64,000 nucleotides of DNA, from NCBI RefSeq assembly GCF_000813965.1, contig NZ_JWLI01000001.1, forward strand, positions 186,001 through 250,000, written 5' to 3'. Shown piece by piece: positions 60,596-64,000 of the stretch. The first letter of the stretch is position 1. The number at the start of each line of letters is the position of its first letter. The notes under the pieces were generated by a model that was not told the DNA's origin, did not search any database, and worked only from the letters and a program-made list of their open reading frames with translations. The stretch comes from Leisingera sp. ANG-M7 (lineage in GTDB: Bacteria; Pseudomonadota; Alphaproteobacteria; Rhodobacterales; Rhodobacteraceae). Made by a program: the position numbers and the translations under genes.

Positions 60596-60868
60596 CTAGC
60601 GCTCGCGTGAACGCCAGCCGCCGCGGCGGCGCGGTTTTTCGGCGCCTTGCAGCCCGTCGCGCAGCACTGCGGTCATCGGATGCTCCGGCTGGGCAGTGCC
60701 GTAAAGCTCCAGCAGCGCCTGGATGTCGGCGCGGCTGTCGCGCGCGGCGTCCATGCCCAGCGCCCAGTCAAAGAAGATGCTGCGGCACTGGGCATCGGTG
60801 ATGCCCTCGATCCGGTAGGATTCGTAGATCAGCCCGCGCGGGTCCTGTTCAGTGCTGCCCGTCTTCAT
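60596..60868 (-). CDS. Small conserved-looking protein (90 aa) overlapping glnE
   Basis: The 90-residue helical protein (YRIEGITDAQCRSIFFDWALGMDAARDSRADIQALLELYG) has a basic C-terminus (RRRGGWRSRER) and no membrane or export signal. Its ATG 60868 follows GGGAAG on the minus strand and lies 20 nt inside the 3' end of glnE, so translation is probably coupled. I do not recognise a named family. A start at 60898 is possible but less likely. Confidence 0.65.
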   Translation of the reverse strand: MKTGSTEQDPRGLIYESYRIEGITDAQCRSIFFDWALGMDAARDSRADIQALLELYGTAQPEHPMTAVLRDGLQGAEKPRRRGGWRSRER

Positions 60869-63656
60869 CCGCTGCTTCCCTTTCCAAGGTTTCGCCAATC
60901 AGCGCAGCACAGCGGCCGTAGCGGTCCTGCAACTCCTGCTCCAGCGCGTCCAGCCGGTCGAACCCGGTGGTGCGGCAGAGGAACTGCGCCCCGCCCTCCC
61001 CCATCTTTTCGGCATCGAGCGCCTTGGCAGAGAGCAGCCGCGCTGCGCATTGCACGGACCAGAATAGACGGTATCCGGCAGTCAGGTATTCTGCATCCGC
61101 GTCATTCAGCCACCCGGCAGCGACAGCGCCCCGAAGACCTGAGGCCACATCGCGGGCAGCGGAGGCGGATGTGAGCGTGCCGGCCTGCGACAGCAGCTCG
61201 ATATCCATCATCCGCCCCGGCCCGTTCTTGGCATCCCAGGTACCCGAAGGAGTCTTGGCGGCAGCGAGCCGTTCGCGCATCTGCGCAACCTCGAGCAGAA
61301 CCTTGCCGCTGTCTCGCGACTCTGACAGGAAGCCTGTGCGGAAGTCCTCGATTTCGGAGGTCAGGCTGCGGTCGCCAGCAATGGTGCGGGCACGGGTGAG
61401 GGCCAGATGCTCCCACACCCAGGCCTCGTTCTGCTGATAAAGTGTGAAGCCTGCAAAGCTGACAGCGACGGGGCCTTGTGTACCGGACGGGCGCAGGCGC
61501 ATGTCGACCTCATACAGCCGGCCCTGCGCCATCGGGGCCGACAGCGCGGTGACAAAAGCCTGGGTCAGGCGCGCGTAGTAGGGCCTTGTGGCCAGCGGGC
61601 GTTTGCCATCGGACATTTCCACACCTGCGGGGTCGTAAATCACGATCAGGTCGAGGTCGGACTGCGCGTTGATCTGCCCGGCCCCCATCGAGCCCATTGC
61701 CAGCACTGCGGCGCCGCGGCCGGGCGGGGGCCCGTGCTTTTCCGAGAACTGCGCCACAACCTCCGGCGCGATGCCGGCAATCACCACCTCTGCCAGTTCG
61801 GCATACTGGGCGCCTGCCTGGTGGCCGTCGATCAGCCCGCGCAGATGGTGCACACCGATCCGGAAGTGCCACTCCTTGCACCAGCGCCGGGTGGCGTCGA
61901 GACGGGTTTCATAGTCCTCTTCCTGCTCCAGACGCGTTTTCAGCTCCGCCCGCAACCTGTCCGCCCCCGGCCAGGGGTCGAAGAAAGAGCCCCCGATCAC
62001 CGCATCAAAAACGGCGGAATTGCGTGACAGGAAGGCGGCCAGATCGCTTGAGGTGCCCGCGATATCCACCAGCAAGTCGATGAGCTGCGGATTGGCGCCC
62101 AGGAGCGAGAACAGCTGCACGCCGGCGGGCAGTCCGGCCAGGAAGCCGTCGAGCGCCAGCAGGGTTTCAGCCGGCTTTGCGGTCTTGGCCACGCGGGACA
62201 GAAGTTCCGGCTTCAATCCTTCAAAAATCCGCGCGCCGCGCGAAGAGCGCAGCGCCGGATAGGTGGGCCACCGGGCGATGATGGCGCCATCCAGTTCCGC
62301 CGTATCCGCCGCCAAGGGCGCTTGCCGCGGCGCCGCGCCGGGGGAGAAGAAGCCCTCGGTCAGCTCATGCACCTCTTCCAGGCGGGTTCTGATTTCCGCC
62401 TGCAGTTCCGTTGGGTCCCGGTCCATCAGGCAGGCGATGCGGGCGATGCCGTCTTCCGACTTGGGCATCTTGTGGGTCTGTGCGTCATGCACCATCTGGA
62501 TGCGGTGCTCGACCTCCCGGTGGGCACGGTAATGGGCTGTCAGAATCTCTGCCGCTTCCGGCGGCACCCAGCCCTTGTTCGCCAGTGCGGTCAGCCCCTC
62601 CACCGTGCCGCGCAGGCGCAGGGACTCGTCGCGCCCGCCGGCGATCAGCTGGCGAGTCTGGGTAAAAAATTCGATCTCGCGGATGCCGCCGCGGCCCAGC
62701 TTCATGTCGTGGCCCGGCACGTGGAGTGCGCCGCCGGTGCCTTTGTTCTCACGGATGCGCAGGCGGATGTCATGGGCGTCCTGGATCGCGGCAAAGTCCA
62801 GGTGTCGCCGCCACACGAAGGGCCGCAGGGTATTCAAAAAACGCTCCCCCGCCGCGATATCGCCGGCGCAGGGACGCGCCTTGATATAGGCGGCGCGTTC
62901 CCAGGTGCGGCCGAGACTTTCATAGTAGCGCTCTGCCGCTTCCATCGCCAGGCAGACGGGGGTGACCGCCGGGTCCGGGCGCAGCCGCAGGTCGGTGCGG
63001 AACACATAGCCGTCGCCGGTGCGGTCGCTGAGCGCGGCGCACATATTCTTGGTGGCGCGCACCATGCCCTGGCGCGCTTCGTAGAAATCCTCCGGATCGA
63101 ACCGGGTTTCGTCGAACAGGCAGATGAGGTCGATGTCGGAGCTGTAGTTCAGCTCATGCGCGCCCATCTTGCCCATCGCCAGGATAGTGAGGCCGCCCGC
63201 GGTTTCCAAGTCGTCTTCTGCCAGGCCGGGCAGTTTCTTGCGGCGGATCAGATTGGCGACCTCCGCCTTGATCGCTACGTCTGCACACAGCGCCCCGAAA
63301 TCGGTGAGCGCCCCGGTCACCTGCTCCAGGCTCCAGCCGCCCGAGAGGTCGCAAAGAGCAGTCAGCAGCGCCAGCCGCCGCTTGGCCTGGCGCAGGCCCG
63401 GTTTCAGCTGCGCCGCTTCCAGCCCGCGGCAGTCCGCAAAGACCCGCTGCAATGCGGCCTCCGGATCGTGCAACGCTTCCGGCAGCCAGTCAGCCTCCCG
63501 GTCCGTCAGTTCCTTAAGGTACGGGCTGGAGCCGCAGGCGCCGGCAACCAGCTGTGCCAGTGCGCCGGACAGTTCCGGAACCAGTGCACGCGCCTCGGCG
63601 CCAAGCTCCGGGTCATAAGGGCGGGGAATGCGGGAGATCGTCAGGCCAGTCGTCAT
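60849..63656 (-). CDS. glnE: Bifunctional glutamine synthetase adenylyltransferase/removase
   Basis: The 935-residue GlnE adds or removes AMP on glutamine synthetase in response to PII, setting nitrogen assimilation. Two nucleotidyltransferase domains are present: N-terminal (SSDIDLICLFDETRFD, the removase side) and C-terminal (QSDLDLIVIYDPAGVE, the transferase side), each with the DxD metal ligands, and PII/GlnB-responsive linkers between. It starts at ATG 63656. The C-terminus overlaps the 90-aa gene by 20 nt. Confidence 0.96.
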   Translation of the reverse strand: MTTGLTISRIPRPYDPELGAEARALVPELSGALAQLVAGACGSSPYLKELTDREADWLPEALHDPEAALQRVFADCRGLEAAQLKPGLRQAKRRLALLTALCDLSGGWSLEQVTGALTDFGALCADVAIKAEVANLIRRKKLPGLAEDDLETAGGLTILAMGKMGAHELNYSSDIDLICLFDETRFDPEDFYEARQGMVRATKNMCAALSDRTGDGYVFRTDLRLRPDPAVTPVCLAMEAAERYYESLGRTWERAAYIKARPCAGDIAAGERFLNTLRPFVWRRHLDFAAIQDAHDIRLRIRENKGTGGALHVPGHDMKLGRGGIREIEFFTQTRQLIAGGRDESLRLRGTVEGLTALANKGWVPPEAAEILTAHYRAHREVEHRIQMVHDAQTHKMPKSEDGIARIACLMDRDPTELQAEIRTRLEEVHELTEGFFSPGAAPRQAPLAADTAELDGAIIARWPTYPALRSSRGARIFEGLKPELLSRVAKTAKPAETLLALDGFLAGLPAGVQLFSLLGANPQLIDLLVDIAGTSSDLAAFLSRNSAVFDAVIGGSFFDPWPGADRLRAELKTRLEQEEDYETRLDATRRWCKEWHFRIGVHHLRGLIDGHQAGAQYAELAEVVIAGIAPEVVAQFSEKHGPPPGRGAAVLAMGSMGAGQINAQSDLDLIVIYDPAGVEMSDGKRPLATRPYYARLTQAFVTALSAPMAQGRLYEVDMRLRPSGTQGPVAVSFAGFTLYQQNEAWVWEHLALTRARTIAGDRSLTSEIEDFRTGFLSESRDSGKVLLEVAQMRERLAAAKTPSGTWDAKNGPGRMMDIELLSQAGTLTSASAARDVASGLRGAVAAGWLNDADAEYLTAGYRLFWSVQCAARLLSAKALDAEKMGEGGAQFLCRTTGFDRLDALEQELQDRYGRCAALIGETLEREAADEDGQH

Positions 63657-64000
63657 GGAGCGAGACTGTGCCGCAGGCAAGATGGCGTCAATGGGTGAAT
63701 TGCCGCGCTGCCGCACAGGTTTACCATGGGTCAGGAATACCCGCATAGATTAAGATTGAGTTTTAAAGTAATGTTAACGTTACGGTTATGCTCCCGTTAC
63801 GGAGCCATTTCGAAGTTAAGAGTGTTTTGTTTTCAAGGGGCGTTTGGATCTGTCCGTGAATTCTGACTGGTTCTCGCAACTGCATTGCAGTGTCTCCCCC
63901 GCATCCGGCCATGTAACCGGAGCATAACCGCGCACCCTCTTCCCAGCCTTCTTCGCAGCTTCCTGTACGCACCAACCGTATACGCGGATTTCGAGCCAGG
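63657..64000. other. Right-edge intergenic region upstream of glnE
   Basis: About 345 bp without a credible gene. Around 63740-63840 it is AT-rich, with the octamer CGTTACGG twice (63778-63785 and 63795-63802, 17 bp apart) next to TGTTAACGTTA (63772-63782). These may be promoter or operator sites for glnE or for a gene beyond the window. The rest shows no pattern I can assign. Confidence 0.4.

Noticed and set aside
63763-63975. 70-aa minus-strand frame at the right edge
   Set aside because: No ribosome binding site and no protein-like pattern; it overlaps an AT-rich, probably regulatory block.

Overview
The window is about 64 kb of GC-rich chromosome from a marine alphaproteobacterium of the Rhodobacteraceae/Roseobacter group (Leisingera, Phaeobacter or Ruegeria-like). 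This is inferred from gene content and order: a Mur-type Fur protein, the bamE / DUF177-rpmF-plsX-fabH-ihfA-merR block, the argS-SPOR-nagZ-scpA-scpB block, a DksA lacking the zinc cysteines, minCDE, and the PIN protein plus RNA methyltransferase pair known from Rhodobacter sphaeroides. No prophage, insertion sequence, integrase, CRISPR array or rRNA operon was seen. The only RNA gene recognised is tRNA-Pro(GGG). Most of the window is conserved core genome.

Layout. 0-5 kb: two small lipoproteins, a MEKHLA protein, enolase (minus strand, with two operator-like dyads upstream), a DMT transporter, an orphan gene of lower GC, and the Fur/Mur regulator. 5-18 kb: a DEAD-box helicase, an EEP-family hydrolase, a second DMT transporter, the protein AMPylase SelO, a cupin, a membrane desaturase, AnmK, TyrS, a FemAB-like acyltransferase, an SDR, an HxlR regulator with its divergent ABM monooxygenase, and a sugar O-acetyltransferase. 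This section carries two families of structured intergenic repeats. 18-27 kb: the ABC-F ATPase Uup, an OlsB-type acyltransferase, BamE, and the divergent ribosomal-protein/lipid-synthesis operon, which ends in a very large MerR-type protein. 27-39 kb: tRNA-Pro, dCTP deaminase, an Lrp/MFS divergent pair, then a long minus-strand run (argS, SPOR protein, nagZ, scpA, scpB), tandem YciI-like genes, a GFA protein and dGTPase, with ErpA divergent from dGTPase.

39.8-42.5 kb holds the most unusual locus. It is a minus-strand, apparently co-transcribed set of three genes: a 222-residue protein made of ten about 21-residue repeats, each with an invariant FSSGS core; a 353-residue protein I do not recognise; and a DMT-family membrane transporter joined to it by a 1-nt overlap. 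It lies behind an AT-rich upstream region. The layout resembles a repeated-peptide precursor with a partner protein and an exporter, but that reading is inference.

42.9-64 kb: exonuclease III, an FAD monooxygenase, DksA, a MoxR ATPase and VWA protein with a DUF2927 lipoprotein and a tiny membrane protein between them, a PhoD-like phosphatase, minCDE, a double-HD-GYP protein whose ribosome binding site lies in a hairpin, a ThrE-type exporter, an M48 peptidase, a PIN protein, an RNA methyltransferase, a BNR-repeat protein and GlnE.

Many convergent gene pairs are separated by strong stem-loops without U-tracts. Three dispersed intergenic element families are described here as A, B and C. Coordinates rest on reading the sequence. 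Start codons were chosen from ribosome binding sites and family lengths, and alternatives are stated where they matter.
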